Positions 50,273 to 59,975 of a stretch of DNA of 64,000 nt are shown here, piece after piece (the stretch's first letter is position 1; each line of letters opens with the position of its first letter). The stretch lies in NCBI RefSeq assembly GCF_000718095.1, contig NZ_JOEI01000002.1:372001-436000 (forward strand), given 5' to 3'. The position numbers were made by a program, and so were the translations under genes. The notes beneath the pieces were generated by a model. That model was not told the origin of the DNA, searched no databases, and was given only the letters and a program-made list of their open reading frames with translations. Source of the stretch: Streptomyces scopuliridis RB72. GTDB taxonomy: Bacteria; Actinomycetota; Actinomycetes; Streptomycetales; Streptomycetaceae.

Positions 50273-53200
50273 GAGCCTCGCGTCCGGGCATCGAAAGCCG
50301 GGATGTCGAAAGCCCGGACATGCGGAGCCGGGGCGTCGCGGGCCGGGGCGTCGCTTTCCGGGGCGTCGCTTTCCGGGACGGGGCGCCTCTCGACAACGCC
50401 TTCGGCGGGGATACCGCGCCAGCTCGTGCCCGGTGTGAGGTGCTCGCCCTTCATCAGCAGCGACAGCGCGCCGAGCTGGACGTCCTCGCCGACGACGGAG
50501 TCGTACAGCACGACCGCGCGGGTGCCGACGCTCGCCCCGTCCTCGACCGTGACCAGCGACATCTTCATGACGCGGTCCTCGAACAGATGCGTTTGCAGCG
50601 ATACGCGCAGACCGACCGCGGCGTTGTCCCCGATGTCCACGAGGTCGAACTCCGTGAGGAAGGTCGTGCCGATCCAGGTGCCTCGTCCGATGCGCGCCCC
50701 GAACCGCCGCAGGATCACCGGCAGATACGGCGTTCCGATCAGGAAGCCCACCCCGGCCGGCACCGCCGCCGCCTCGAAGAGGCCGGTGACGAACTCGGTG
50801 CGGCGTACGAACAGACTCCACAGCGGTTCGACCCGGGGCCGGTAGACCCCGATCACCACCCGCTTGACCGCCGCGCAGTACGAGATCACCATGAGGCTCG
50901 CGATCATCACGAGGACCGGCGCCAGCAGCACGGGCACCAGCAGGCCGGGACGGCGGGTCAGCCAGGACAGCGCCAGCAGATACAGGTACGCGCTCACGGC
51001 CAGCACCGACGCGGGCATCGTGATGCGGAAGAACTCGATGCCCAGGCGTTGGAGTACGGCCCTGCGGGTCGGCCGGAAGGTCAGTTCCTCGGGGAACGAT
51101 CCGCTGCTCTGGCGGACAGGCAGCCGGATCGCGGGCGAGCCCAGCCAGGTGGTGCCGTCGGGTACGTCACCCTGCGGCGGGACCGTACCCACTCCGACCA
51201 GGGACCCTGGTCCGGTGCGCGTTCCGGCGAGCAGGAGCGCGGAGTTGCCGATGAACGCGCGCTCCCCGACCTCGGTGGGGCCGAACGCGACCTGCCCTGC
51301 CGCGAAGGTGGCACCACCGACATTGGCCAGGTCCGCGACGAAGCTGCCGTCGCGGAGGGTGAGCAGGCCCGGGTCGATGTGCGAGACGGTGGAAACCTCG
51401 GCGCCCCGGCCGATCCGCGCGCCGAGCAGCCTGAGCCAGGGCGCGGTGCAGAGGGTGGCGTACAGCGAGTTGGTGAAGGTGAGGCTGATCTCCAGCAGCT
51501 TGTCCGACACCCACTTGCGTACGCCGAGCGAGGAGCGCACCGGATGGATACCGACCGGCACTCTCCGCAGGATCAGCCGCTTGCCCACGGCGACCACACA
51601 GCAGACCGTGACCACGAACACCGGACCGGACAGCGCCGTGGCGACGACGCCGGCCGCGAGGCCCCAGGTCAGCGTCGCCCACCAGAACAGCGCGATCCCC
51701 GGCACAGTCATCGCCACTGCGGCGGTCTCCAGCAGCACCAGTCCGGCGAGCGCGGCGGCGAGATGGCGCGGCCGCCATCCGTCCGTACGACGCTGGGCGC
51801 GCATCATGGCCTCGACGCCGGGGGCGAGCGCGTCCACCGGGCGCGGCGGCGATCCGGCCACGCGCGCGCCGGCGGGAATCGCCTCGTCCTGTCCGATGAC
51901 GGACTGTTCGCCGAGGCCGGCCCCCGCTCCCATGCGTGCGCCGGGTTCGAGGACCGCGTTGGCTCCTACGAAGGCGTGCGGCCCGATCTCGATCGGGGCG
52001 ACCGTCACCCAGCCGTCCGCCACCCGCCACGGACTCACGGAGACGCCGTAGCCGATCGAGGTGTCCCCGCCGACGCGCAGCAGGGCGGGCAGCGTGATCG
52101 TGTGGGTGGCGATGGTGGTACGCGGTCCGATACGCGCGCCGAGCAGCCGTAGATAGGCTGCCATCATGGGCGAACCGCTCAGCACCGGCAGCGGCCCGAA
52201 GCTCAGCAGCAGATGCACCACCCAGAGCCGTATGTAGACCGGGCCCCACAGCGGGTAGCGGCCCGGCCGGATGCCCGCCGACAGCGGGCGCACGAGAGCG
52301 ACCGGTACGAGCCAGCGCACGACCAGATAGCTGAGATACACACCGAGCGTCGTCTGCGCCGACGTCCGGACCGAGATCCGGCCGCCGTGCCGGCTGTACA
52401 CGTACGCCACCGGCAGGCTGAGCACGAGCAGCAGCAGGTAGATCACACCCGCCTGGGCCGCCCCCGCGCCCGCGATACGGCCGTTGGTGTGACGGATCGG
52501 CGCGGGGCGGGGTGGCGCGGACAGCTGCGTCGTGTTCTCCGTGGCGCTCAGCCGGGCCGCGAGACCGCGCACGGTCGGATACGCGTAGAGGTCGCGCAGC
52601 GCGGTGTTCGCGCCGATGTCCCGGCCGCGCAACACCGATACGACCCGGGCCGCAAGCAGCGAGTGGCCCCCGAGGTCGGTGAAGAAATCCGCCTCGGCCG
52701 ACAGCGCCTCGGGCCCGATCCCGAGGACCTCCGCCCAGGCGTCCCGTACCCGCGTCTCCAGCGCGCCTTCGGCCGCGACCAGCCGGCCGCCGCCCACCAG
52801 CCGCCGGCCGGTGGGGGCGGGCAGCCGCTTACGGTCCACCTTGCCGCTGGCCATGGCGGGAAGACCGGGGAGGATGTCCAGGAAGGACGGCACCATGTAC
52901 GCGGGGAGTCTGCGCCACAGGCTTTCGTGCACCCGGGTGATCAGGGTGTCTTCCTCTTCCTCGCGGCCTGGTGCGCGCACCACGTAGGCGCACAGTTCAC
53001 TGCTTCCCCCGCCACCGGCGCGGTCCGGAGGGGGCGTCAGGGCGGTGACCGCCTCGGCCACGCCGGGATCCTCCAGCAGGACGCTGTCGATCTCGCCGAG
53101 ATCCACCCGGTATCCCCGGATCTTCACCTCGTCGTCGGCCCGGCCCAGGAACTCGACCTCGCCGTCCCGGGTTATCCGGCCGAGGTCCCCGGTGCGGTAG

Positions 53201-54363
53201 AGCCGGCTGCCCCGGGGGGCCAGCGGGTGCTCGATGAACCGGTCGGCGGTCAGCTCCGGCCGCCCGACGTAGCCGTCGGCGACGCCGGGGCCCCCGATAC
53301 AGATCTCACCGGTCTCGCCGTCGGCCACGGGCCGGAGTTGTTCGTCGAGCAGCACCACCGAATAGGTCGGCAGCGGTCTTCCGATCGTCACCGCCCTGCC
53401 CGGCGTCAGTTCCGCCCAGGTCGCCGTGACGGTGGCCTCGGTCGGGCCGTACGTGTTGAGCATGCGCCGCCCCGGCCTGCTCCAGCGCTCGACCAGCTGT
53501 CCGGGGCAGGCCTCACCGCCGACGACGATGCTGCGGATGTACGGCAGCTCCGCCGGGATCGTCTCCAGCAGCGTCGGCACGCAGTAGAGCATCGTGATCC
53601 GCCGGCTGTGCAGGAACTCGCCGAGTTCCGCGCCGAGATGACCGGAGCCGTCCGGGCCCGCGACGACCGTGGCGCCGACCGACCAGGTCGGCCAGATCTC
53701 CTCGATGGAGAAGTCGAAGGAGATCGTCATGCCCTGGTACACCCGGTCCTCCGGCCGCACGTCGTAGACCTTGGGCACGACATCGAGGAAGTTGCAGATG
53801 CTCGACTGGGCGACCTTCACCCCCTTGGGCCTGCCGCTCGACCCGGAGGTGTACATAATGTACGCGGCGGGGCGACCGTCCTCGGGGCCGGGCTCGTGCG
53901 GGAGCGGCCGGGTGGTGGGTACGACGGCGAGTTCGCGGCCGTACGAGTCCAGCTCGACCACCCGGCAGGCGAGACCGTCCACAGCCGGCGCGAGAGCGGA
54001 CGTGGTCAGCACCAGATCCACGGCGGCGTCCTCCATGATGAAGGCGAGCCGGTCCGGAGGGGACGCCGGATCGATCGGCACGAACACCGCTCCGGCCTTC
54101 CCCACCCCGAGCAGGGACACATACACCTCCACCGACCGCGGTATCAGGATCGCGACCCGGGCCCCCCGGCCTATCCCGAGACCATGGAGGAAGTGCGCGA
54201 GCTGGTTGGCGCGCGCGTCGAGTTCGGCGTAGGTCAGTGCGTGGTCCGCCCACTCAAGTGCCGTGGCCGACGGGGTACGGTCACAGGCGGCCTCGAAGAC
54301 GGAGTGCAGGCGCCGGCCCGCCCCTCCTGACGGCAGTCCACGCGCGGAGTCGAGCAATCTCAT
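50269..54363 (-). CDS. Pls/PosA-type non-ribosomal peptide synthetase with membrane and LbH domains
   Basis: 1364 residues; GAAGGAAAG precedes the ATG. Adenylation domain, about 15-515: AYIMYTSGSSGRPKGVKV (A3), ISFDFSIEEIW (A4), LNTYGPTEATVTAT (A5), YRTGDLGR (A7), Lys508 in ASGKVDRKRLP (A10). Carrier domain, about 530-605, with Ser568 in FTDLGGHSLL. There is no condensation or thioesterase domain. Instead membrane helices (about 641-657, 674-692, 868-928, 1116-1165) alternate with three left-handed beta-helix regions (about 742-838, 981-1080, 1221-1320). This is the layout of epsilon-poly-L-lysine synthetase Pls. By eye the specificity pocket reads D-F-E-Y-V-G-T-V-T-K; the acidic third position fits a basic amino acid. 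Product unknown. Confidence 0.88.
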   Translation of the reverse strand: MRLLDSARGLPSGGAGRRLHSVFEAACDRTPSATALEWADHALTYAELDARANQLAHFLHGLGIGRGARVAILIPRSVEVYVSLLGVGKAGAVFVPIDPASPPDRLAFIMEDAAVDLVLTTSALAPAVDGLACRVVELDSYGRELAVVPTTRPLPHEPGPEDGRPAAYIMYTSGSSGRPKGVKVAQSSICNFLDVVPKVYDVRPEDRVYQGMTISFDFSIEEIWPTWSVGATVVAGPDGSGHLGAELGEFLHSRRITMLYCVPTLLETIPAELPYIRSIVVGGEACPGQLVERWSRPGRRMLNTYGPTEATVTATWAELTPGRAVTIGRPLPTYSVVLLDEQLRPVADGETGEICIGGPGVADGYVGRPELTADRFIEHPLAPRGSRLYRTGDLGRITRDGEVEFLGRADDEVKIRGYRVDLGEIDSVLLEDPGVAEAVTALTPPPDRAGGGGSSELCAYVVRAPGREEEEDTLITRVHESLWRRLPAYMVPSFLDILPGLPAMASGKVDRKRLPAPTGRRLVGGGRLVAAEGALETRVRDAWAEVLGIGPEALSAEADFFTDLGGHSLLAARVVSVLRGRDIGANTALRDLYAYPTVRGLAARLSATENTTQLSAPPRPAPIRHTNGRIAGAGAAQAGVIYLLLLVLSLPVAYVYSRHGGRISVRTSAQTTLGVYLSYLVVRWLVPVALVRPLSAGIRPGRYPLWGPVYIRLWVVHLLLSFGPLPVLSGSPMMAAYLRLLGARIGPRTTIATHTITLPALLRVGGDTSIGYGVSVSPWRVADGWVTVAPIEIGPHAFVGANAVLEPGARMGAGAGLGEQSVIGQDEAIPAGARVAGSPPRPVDALAPGVEAMMRAQRRTDGWRPRHLAAALAGLVLLETAAVAMTVPGIALFWWATLTWGLAAGVVATALSGPVFVVTVCCVVAVGKRLILRRVPVGIHPVRSSLGVRKWVSDKLLEISLTFTNSLYATLCTAPWLRLLGARIGRGAEVSTVSHIDPGLLTLRDGSFVADLANVGGATFAAGQVAFGPTEVGERAFIGNSALLLAGTRTGPGSLVGVGTVPPQGDVPDGTTWLGSPAIRLPVRQSSGSFPEELTFRPTRRAVLQRLGIEFFRITMPASVLAVSAYLYLLALSWLTRRPGLLVPVLLAPVLVMIASLMVISYCAAVKRVVIGVYRPRVEPLWSLFVRRTEFVTGLFEAAAVPAGVGFLIGTPYLPVILRRFGARIGRGTWIGTTFLTEFDLVDIGDNAAVGLRVSLQTHLFEDRVMKMSLVTVEDGASVGTRAVVLYDSVVGEDVQLGALSLLMKGEHLTPGTSWRGIPAEGVVERRPVPESDAPESDAPARDAPAPHVRAFDIPAFDARTRGS
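50346..50376 (-). repeat. Short tandem repeat in the NRPS C-terminal tail
   Basis: ggggcgtcgctttcc occurs twice in tandem inside the coding end, giving ESDAPESDAP in the protein, followed by related DAP-rich segments. It makes a disordered, acidic tail after the last beta-helix domain; probably slippage-derived. Confidence 0.6.
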
Positions 54364-54584
54364 GACGTCTTTCCTTCATCGCGGCGCACGGCGGGACTTC
54401 GGGGGTGAGGTTCCGAATCCCGGGATGTCATACGACGGGAGAGCCACCAGCCCGGACGGGGGGCACGGGGCCCACCACTGTCCGGCGAATCGTTCGATCC
54501 AGCGATCGATCAAGCCGCTTCATCAGTGAAACGGCATCCACGCGTTTCGGCATCCTGAGCGGACGGGCTCCGGGGTCGGTGCGC

Positions 54585-54980
54585 TCAGGTCGGCTGCGAC
54601 CGGCCGAAGAGGAGGTCGTACCCGGGCGGGAGCTGGAGGAGGACCCGGCGCATCAGTTCCTCGCCGGCGGAGTCGGCCACGACGCTCAGAACGGCGCCCA
54701 CGTCCCACTTCGCGGTCTCCTCGTTCGCTCCCTCGATCCACGCTGCGGTGGCCCGGACGAACCGCTCCGGGGTGAGCGGCTCGGCGGCCGGGAGCGGGTC
54801 GAGGAGCACCAGGGCGCAGGATTCCGGCAGCCGGGCGGCCAGTTCGGCCCTCTCGGCCCCGACCACATGGGCGCCCAGCAGCGCCAGCACGACACGGACC
54901 GCCCGTTCGGCTTCCTGCGGCGTGGAGTACTCACCACGCTCCTGGACCGCGGCCAGGAACGCGTCCCACCGCATCACCAT
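54585..54980 (-). CDS. DUF2267 domain protein
   Basis: 131 residues; AGGAGGAGG lies 10 bp before the ATG at 54980. The whole protein is a DUF2267 helical domain: FLAAVQERGEYSTPQEAERA, VRVVLALLGAHVVGAERAEL, AARLPESCALVLLDPLPAAE and FVRATAAWIEGANEETAKWD. The family is widespread in actinobacteria and appears in stress-related contexts; function unknown. Same direction as the NRPS gene, about 220 bp upstream of it. Confidence 0.82.
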   Translation of the reverse strand: MVMRWDAFLAAVQERGEYSTPQEAERAVRVVLALLGAHVVGAERAELAARLPESCALVLLDPLPAAEPLTPERFVRATAAWIEGANEETAKWDVGAVLSVVADSAGEELMRRVLLQLPPGYDLLFGRSQPT

Positions 54981-55043
54981 GGCGGCCGCACCTCCTCCTC
55001 AGCTCCTGCCCCGAAGCTCCTGCCCCGTCGGGAAGCCCGCGGC

Positions 55044-55286
55044 TCAGGCCGGGTGCGCCCGGACCGACACCTTGAGATCCTGGTGTCCGCCACTGGCGAC
55101 CATCCGTACCTCGTCCTGGTCGCTGATCTCCGCAAGGACGATGCCGGTCTCGTCCGCGTACAACGCGTGCCCGCCCGGCCCCAGCCGGTCCGTACGGTGC
55201 ACCACCACGACGTCCTCGTCCTCCGGAGCCCTGTCGGGCGCGTCCGGGTACGCGAAGACCAGCGTGTACGTATCCGACATTCCCAT
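55044..55286 (-). CDS. 80-residue DUF6296-like protein
   Basis: AGGAGG lies 4 bp before the ATG at 55286; a second ATG 6 bp in (MSDTYTLVF) is possible. Core: DTYTLVFAYPDAPDR, DVVVVHRTDRLGPGGHALYA and DETGIVLAEISDQDEVRMVA, ending SGGHQDLKVSVRAHPA. This matches my memory of small Streptomyces DUF6296 proteins, a compact beta-rich fold of unknown function. 63 bp upstream of the DUF2267 gene, so the two are probably co-transcribed. Confidence 0.6.
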   Translation of the reverse strand: MGMSDTYTLVFAYPDAPDRAPEDEDVVVVHRTDRLGPGGHALYADETGIVLAEISDQDEVRMVASGGHQDLKVSVRAHPA

Positions 55287-55587
55287 GCGGCCTCCTGAAA
55301 CAGCTCACCTCTCACGGAGAGCGGCGCCTCTGTGGCATCGGGGAACCCGTAGGCACGGCGAGTGGGCCCCGCCACCGGCGGGCCCCACCACCGATCAAAC
55401 CAAACGGACCCTACGGCCGCATCCCGGCCGCACGCGGCCGCCGTGGGTTCAGCATGGCCCTGCCCCGCTCTGCCCCGAGACGGTTACGGGGGACCTCACC
55501 CGCACATACACTTGCCACCGCCGGGCACCCTGTTGACCTGGGACAACGCCGTTCTGTGGCCGGCCGGGCCAGTGAGGAGCGCTCTCC
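55287..55587. promoter_or_regulatory. Divergent intergenic region, no gene seen
   Basis: About 300 bp between the DUF6296-like gene and the rightward acyltransferase. It holds a GC hairpin around 55363-55384 (cccgcc-acc-ggcggg core) and a ttgacc element at 55531-55536 that could be the -35 of the acyltransferase promoter. No further structure was recognised. Confidence 0.4.
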
Positions 55588-56304
55588 GTGTTCTATTACG
55601 TCCTCAAATATGTGCTGCTGGGGCCCCTGCTGCGGCTGCTGTTCCGGCCCCGGATCGAGGGCCTTGAGCACATACCCGCCGATGGCGCCGCGATCATCGC
55701 GGGCAACCATCTGTCGTTCTCCGATCACTTCCTGATGCCGGCCATCCTCAAGCGGCGCATCACCTTTCTCGCCAAGGCCGAGTACTTCACCGGCCCGGGG
55801 CTGAAAGGGCGGCTGACGGCGTTCTTCTTCCGCGGTGCCGGGCAGATCCCGGTGGACCGGTCGGGGAAGGAGGCCGGGCGGGCGGCGATCCGGGAAGGGC
55901 TCGGGGTGCTGGCCAAGGACGAGTTGCTGGGGATCTATCCGGAGGGCACCCGCTCGCACGACGGCCGGCTCTACAAGGGCAAGGTCGGGGTCGCCGTGAT
56001 GGCGATCAGGGCGCAGGTGCCGGTGGTGCCCTGCGCCATGGTCGGCACCTTCGAGATCCAGCCGCCGGGGCAGGTCGTCCCGAGGATCAAGCGGGTGACG
56101 ATCCGGTTCGGCGAGCCGCTGGAGTTCGCGCGCTACGCGGGTCTGGAGAACGAGAAGGCGGCGGTCCGCGCGGTCACCGACGAGATCATGTACGCGATCC
56201 TCGGGCTCTCCGGGCAGGAGTACGTCGACCGTTACGCGGCCGAGGTGAAGGCGGAGCAGGCGAAGGCCGAGCCGGCCGGGAAGTTCCCGCGGCTGCGTCG
56301 CTGA
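55588..56304 (+). CDS. 1-acyl-sn-glycerol-3-phosphate acyltransferase (PlsC family)
   Basis: 238 residues from a GTG at 55588, preceded by GTGAGGAGCG. PlsC motifs: AAIIAGNHLSFSDHFLMPAI (HX4D catalytic motif, about 39-58), FFFRGAGQIPVDRSGKEAGR, GIYPEGTRSHDGRLYKGKVG (EGTR substrate site) and VPVVPCAMVGTFEIQPPG. It transfers an acyl chain from acyl-CoA or acyl-ACP to lysophosphatidate on the inner membrane face. A hydrophobic N-terminal segment anchors it. Confidence 0.92.
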   Translation: MFYYVLKYVLLGPLLRLLFRPRIEGLEHIPADGAAIIAGNHLSFSDHFLMPAILKRRITFLAKAEYFTGPGLKGRLTAFFFRGAGQIPVDRSGKEAGRAAIREGLGVLAKDELLGIYPEGTRSHDGRLYKGKVGVAVMAIRAQVPVVPCAMVGTFEIQPPGQVVPRIKRVTIRFGEPLEFARYAGLENEKAAVRAVTDEIMYAILGLSGQEYVDRYAAEVKAEQAKAEPAGKFPRLRR

Positions 56305-56368
56305 GAGCAGATTCGCCACCGGCGAACTCCCCTGGGCGCGGGGTTCCCGTACCTCTAGCGTCCCCCGT

Positions 56369-57421
56369 ATGACCAGGGGAAACGTAGTGGTGATCGGTGC
56401 GACAGGACAGACGGGGCGGGTCGCTGTGCGGGCGCTCGCCGAGGACGGCTGGGAGGTACGCGCGGCCTCGCGCGGCGGCGGCCGGGACGAGCACTGGCCC
56501 GAGGACGTACGGACGGTACGGCTGGACCGTGAGGATGACGCGGCGCTGGCCTCGGTGATCGGCGACGGCTGCGATGTCGTCGTGGACATGGCCGCGTTCG
56601 GGCGGACACACGCCCGCCAGCTGACCGGGCTCGCCGGCCGGATCGGCTCGGCGGTCGTCATCTCCAGCGGCGCGGTGTACGAGGACGATCGGGGCCGGGG
56701 CTTCGACACCCAGAACGAACCCGACGGCGGCCCGCGCTATCCGGTGCCGATCTCCGAGACACAGCGGACGGTGGCGCCCGGCGAGACGACGTACAGCACG
56801 CGAAAGGTGCTGCTGGAGCGCGAGTTGCTGGCGGCGGGCGACGCACCGCCGGTGACGCTGTTGCGGGCGGGCGCGATCCATGGCCCGTACTGCCGCACCC
56901 CGCGTGAGCTGTACTTCGTCAAACGGCTGCTGGACGGCCGCCGGCGGCGCGTACTGGCGTACGGCGGCCGGAGCCGCTTCCATCCGGTCCATGTCGCCAA
57001 TCTCGCCGAGCTGATCAGACTGGCGGCGGCGCGCCCCGGCTCTCGCGTGCTCAACGCCGGTGATCCGCAGGCCCCGACCGTCGCGGAGATCGGCGCGGAG
57101 ATCGACAAGGTGCTGGACCGTGAGACCGAGACGGTACTGATCGACGGGGCACCGGAGGACGGCGTCGGCGACACCCCCTGGAGCCTGGAGCATCCCGTGA
57201 TCTACGACATGGCCGCAGCGGAGCGGGAGTTGGGGTACCGGCCGGTCACGGACTACGCCGAGTCCCTGCCCGGGACCGTCGCCTGGCTCACCGAGCGACT
57301 GCGCGGCCGGGACTGGGCGGACGCCTTCCCCAAGATGGTCCGGAACTACGGGCGGGACGGGCTCTTCGACTACGCGGCCGAGGACGCCTGGCTGGCGCGG
57401 CACGACCGGACAGCCGGATAG
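56369..57421 (+). CDS. NAD-dependent epimerase/dehydratase-like reductase
   Basis: 350 residues. Extended-SDR features: VVVIGATGQTGRVAVRALAE (NAD loop), VVDMAAFGRTHARQLTGLAG, AVVISSGAVYEDDRGRG and YSTRKVLLERELLA with the catalytic Tyr-Lys pair. VLNAGDPQAPTVAEIGAEID lies in the substrate domain. There is no ribosome site before the ATG (tcccccgt), and a tagcgt element ends 8 bp upstream, so the mRNA may be leaderless. Substrate unknown, probably a nucleotide sugar or similar. A terminator follows. Confidence 0.82.
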   Translation: MTRGNVVVIGATGQTGRVAVRALAEDGWEVRAASRGGGRDEHWPEDVRTVRLDREDDAALASVIGDGCDVVVDMAAFGRTHARQLTGLAGRIGSAVVISSGAVYEDDRGRGFDTQNEPDGGPRYPVPISETQRTVAPGETTYSTRKVLLERELLAAGDAPPVTLLRAGAIHGPYCRTPRELYFVKRLLDGRRRRVLAYGGRSRFHPVHVANLAELIRLAAARPGSRVLNAGDPQAPTVAEIGAEIDKVLDRETETVLIDGAPEDGVGDTPWSLEHPVIYDMAAAERELGYRPVTDYAESLPGTVAWLTERLRGRDWADAFPKMVRNYGRDGLFDYAAEDAWLARHDRTAG

Positions 57422-57441
57422 CAACCGGCCCGGAGACGAAC

Positions 57442-57477
57442 GGACGGGGGCGGCCGGCGAACCGGTCACCCCCGTCC
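57442..57477. terminator. Bidirectional hairpin between convergent genes
   Basis: A 9-bp outer stem ggacggggg/cccccgtcc (57442-57450 with 57469-57477) with an inner ccgg-cgaa-ccgg stem lies between the reductase stop (57421) and the peptidase stop (57485). Confidence 0.7.
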
Positions 57478-57484
57478 CGGAGTC

Positions 57485-59062
57485 CTACGGCTTGGGCGTG
57501 GCGTGCGGAGCGCACGTCACATCGGCGCTGTCCAGCGCCCCCGTCAGCAGGTAGGACTTCACCCGGTCGTTGATGCACGGGTTCAGCACATTGGTGATGC
57601 CGTGCGAACCGGCGTCGCGCTCGGTGATCAGACGCGATCCCTTGAACCGCTTGTGCAGCTCGACGGCGCCCGCGTACGGCGTGGCGGCGTCCCGCGTGGA
57701 CTGCGTGATCAGCACCGGCGGCAGCCCCTTACCGGTCTTGACCTCCACCGGGGTCTGCTGCTTGGCGCCCCAGGTGGCACACGGCAGGTTCATCCAGGCG
57801 TTGGACCAGGTGAGGAACGGGTGGTCGCGGTGGAGCCGGGTGTTGTCCCGGTCCCACTGCTTCCAGCTCGTCGGCCACTTGGCGTCGGCGCACTCGACGG
57901 CGGTGTAGACCGCGTTGCCGTTCTCGGACTTGGCGTTGCCCACGGTGTCGGACATGTCGGGGGCGGCCGCGTCGATCAGCGCCTGCGTGTCACCGGCGAG
58001 GTACTTGCTCCAGACCGTGGCGACAGGCACCCAGCTGGAGTCGTAGTACGGAGCGCTCTGGAACAGGCCGAGCAGCTCGGCCGGTCCCACGACGCCGCCG
58101 ATGGGGTTCTTCTTGGCGGCGGCGCGCAGGGTGTCCCACTGCTTCTCGACCTGAGCGGCGGTGGTCCCGATGTGGAAGGACGCGTCGTTCTTGGCGACCC
58201 ACTCCATCCAGTCCTGGAAGCGGGATTCGAAGGCGACGTCCTGGTCCAGGTTGGCCTGGTACCAGATCTTCTCCTTCGACGGGTTGACCACACTGTCGAC
58301 GACCATACGGCGCACATGCGTCGGGAAGAGCGTGCCGTAGACCGCGCCGAGGTACGTGCCGTAGGAGACGCCGACGTAGTTGAGCTTCTTGTCGCCGAGC
58401 GCGGCCCGGATGACATCCAGGTCGCGTGCGGTGTTGGGCGTCGTCATGTGCGGCAGCATCCAGCCGCTGCGCTCCTGGCAGCCGTCCGCGTACTCCGCGG
58501 CCAGCTTGCGCTGCGCGCGCTTGTCGGCCTCGCTGTCGGGGACCGGGTCGAGCTTCGGCGCCTTGACGAACTCCTGCGGGTCGACACAGGAGATGGGCGT
58601 GGAGCGGCCCACCCCGCGCGGGTCGAACCCGACGAAGTCGTACGCCTTCGCGGCGTCGGCCCAGATCGCGTTCTTGGTGACGACCCGGCGCGGGAACGCC
58701 ATGCCGGAGCCGCCGGGACCGCCCGGGTTGTAGACCAGGGAACCCTGGCGCTCCTGCTGGGTGCCGGTGTTGCCGATCCGGTCGACGGCGATCTTGATCT
58801 GCCGGCCGTTGGGCTTCGCGTAGTCGAGCGGGACGCTCACCCAGCCACACTGGATGGGCTTCTCCAGTGCCCAGTCGGCCGGGCAGTCCTGCCAGTCGAT
58901 GCCCTTCTGCGCGGCGCGCTCGGCGGCGACCGTGGCGCCGTACGCCGCCGGGTCACCCTGGTGGCGGCCGTCGGCGGTCGCCGCCGGGGCGGCTATCGCA
59001 CCCGCTATGAGCGTTCCCGTGAGCAGCGTGCCGGCCGAGCCGAGCACTGCGGTGCGTCTCAA
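57485..59062 (-). CDS. Secreted tripeptidyl aminopeptidase (alpha/beta hydrolase, TAP-like)
   Basis: 525 residues from a TTG at 59062, placed 6 bp after GGAGGGGAGG; an in-frame ATG 105 bp upstream lacks a ribosome site. Signal peptide LRRTAVLGSAGTLLTGTLIA to AAPAATADGR. Hydrolase features: SLVYNPGGPGGSGMAFPRRV (oxyanion hole), FDPRGVGRSTPISC, nucleophile Ser in LNYVGVSYGTYLGAVYG, Asp in ITQSTRDAATPYAGA and His in ERDAGSHGITNVLNPC. The C-terminal TAP-like domain is included. It resembles the Streptomyces Tap/Slp mycelium-associated peptidases that remove tripeptides from secreted proteins. Confidence 0.9.
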   Translation of the reverse strand: MRRTAVLGSAGTLLTGTLIAGAIAAPAATADGRHQGDPAAYGATVAAERAAQKGIDWQDCPADWALEKPIQCGWVSVPLDYAKPNGRQIKIAVDRIGNTGTQQERQGSLVYNPGGPGGSGMAFPRRVVTKNAIWADAAKAYDFVGFDPRGVGRSTPISCVDPQEFVKAPKLDPVPDSEADKRAQRKLAAEYADGCQERSGWMLPHMTTPNTARDLDVIRAALGDKKLNYVGVSYGTYLGAVYGTLFPTHVRRMVVDSVVNPSKEKIWYQANLDQDVAFESRFQDWMEWVAKNDASFHIGTTAAQVEKQWDTLRAAAKKNPIGGVVGPAELLGLFQSAPYYDSSWVPVATVWSKYLAGDTQALIDAAAPDMSDTVGNAKSENGNAVYTAVECADAKWPTSWKQWDRDNTRLHRDHPFLTWSNAWMNLPCATWGAKQQTPVEVKTGKGLPPVLITQSTRDAATPYAGAVELHKRFKGSRLITERDAGSHGITNVLNPCINDRVKSYLLTGALDSADVTCAPHATPKP

Positions 59063-59205
59063 GTGGAACCTCCCCCTCCGTGATGCGCTGCCTGCGGCAA
59101 CGCGTTCGATTGGACTCCCCGGGATCCTTTCGTCTGTGTGGTGGCTGAGAACAGGCCACGCGGCCATTTCTTTACCGAACCAATAACCGGTACGCGCTGT
59201 CCCGC

Positions 59206-59975
59206 TCAGCGGTACGCGGAGACGGATCCGTGGGTCTGATGCGCGCGCAGCACCTCGTCCAGGACCCGCCGCAGCCGCAGGGCGTCCGGGGCGACCGCCG
59301 TGACGAGCGCCCCGGGTCCGGCGAGCGGGGTGAGGACGGCGGTGTCGCCCAGCAGCCTCGGTTCCACCGGCTTCTCCTCGAACTCCTGCCCCACGAGCAG
59401 GAGTTGACCGACGGCCCGGTAGCCGCAGAGGACCGCTCCGCCGTCCCAGCCGCCGGCCGCGCCGGGTCCGTGGGCGAGTTCCTGGTCGAGCAGCGGGCGT
59501 CCGGCGCGGTGGACGGTGAGCCGGGTCAGCAGCGTGCCGGGCCCTTCGCCGTGCCGGCCGAGGATCTGCTCGTCGCGCAGCACCAGCCGGGCGGTGGCGG
59601 CGAGTTCGACGCGGGTACGCATCCGCAGATCGCTGCCGTACGCCGAGATGAGCTGCTCCGGAAGCCAGTGCAGCTCCGCGCCCTCCCCCACGGTCAGCCG
59701 CACATCGTAGTGGGCCGGTTCGGCCGGGACAGGGCCTGGGCGTCCGGGCAGGGCGACGGTCGCCGCAGCCGCGTCCACGGTGAGCCGCGCGCCGTCCCGT
59801 ACGTCGGCCTCGATCGCGAGCCGGTCGCCGCTGAGCGGTGCGCTCATCGCGCCGACGACGGTGACCCGGGCGCCTGCCCCGGTGGCACGGGTGCGGCGCA
59901 GTGCCAGCGGTCCCTCACCGGTCAGTACGGGCAGTCCGGCGGGGGTGGCGACGATACGTGCGGTGGCGTGGACGC

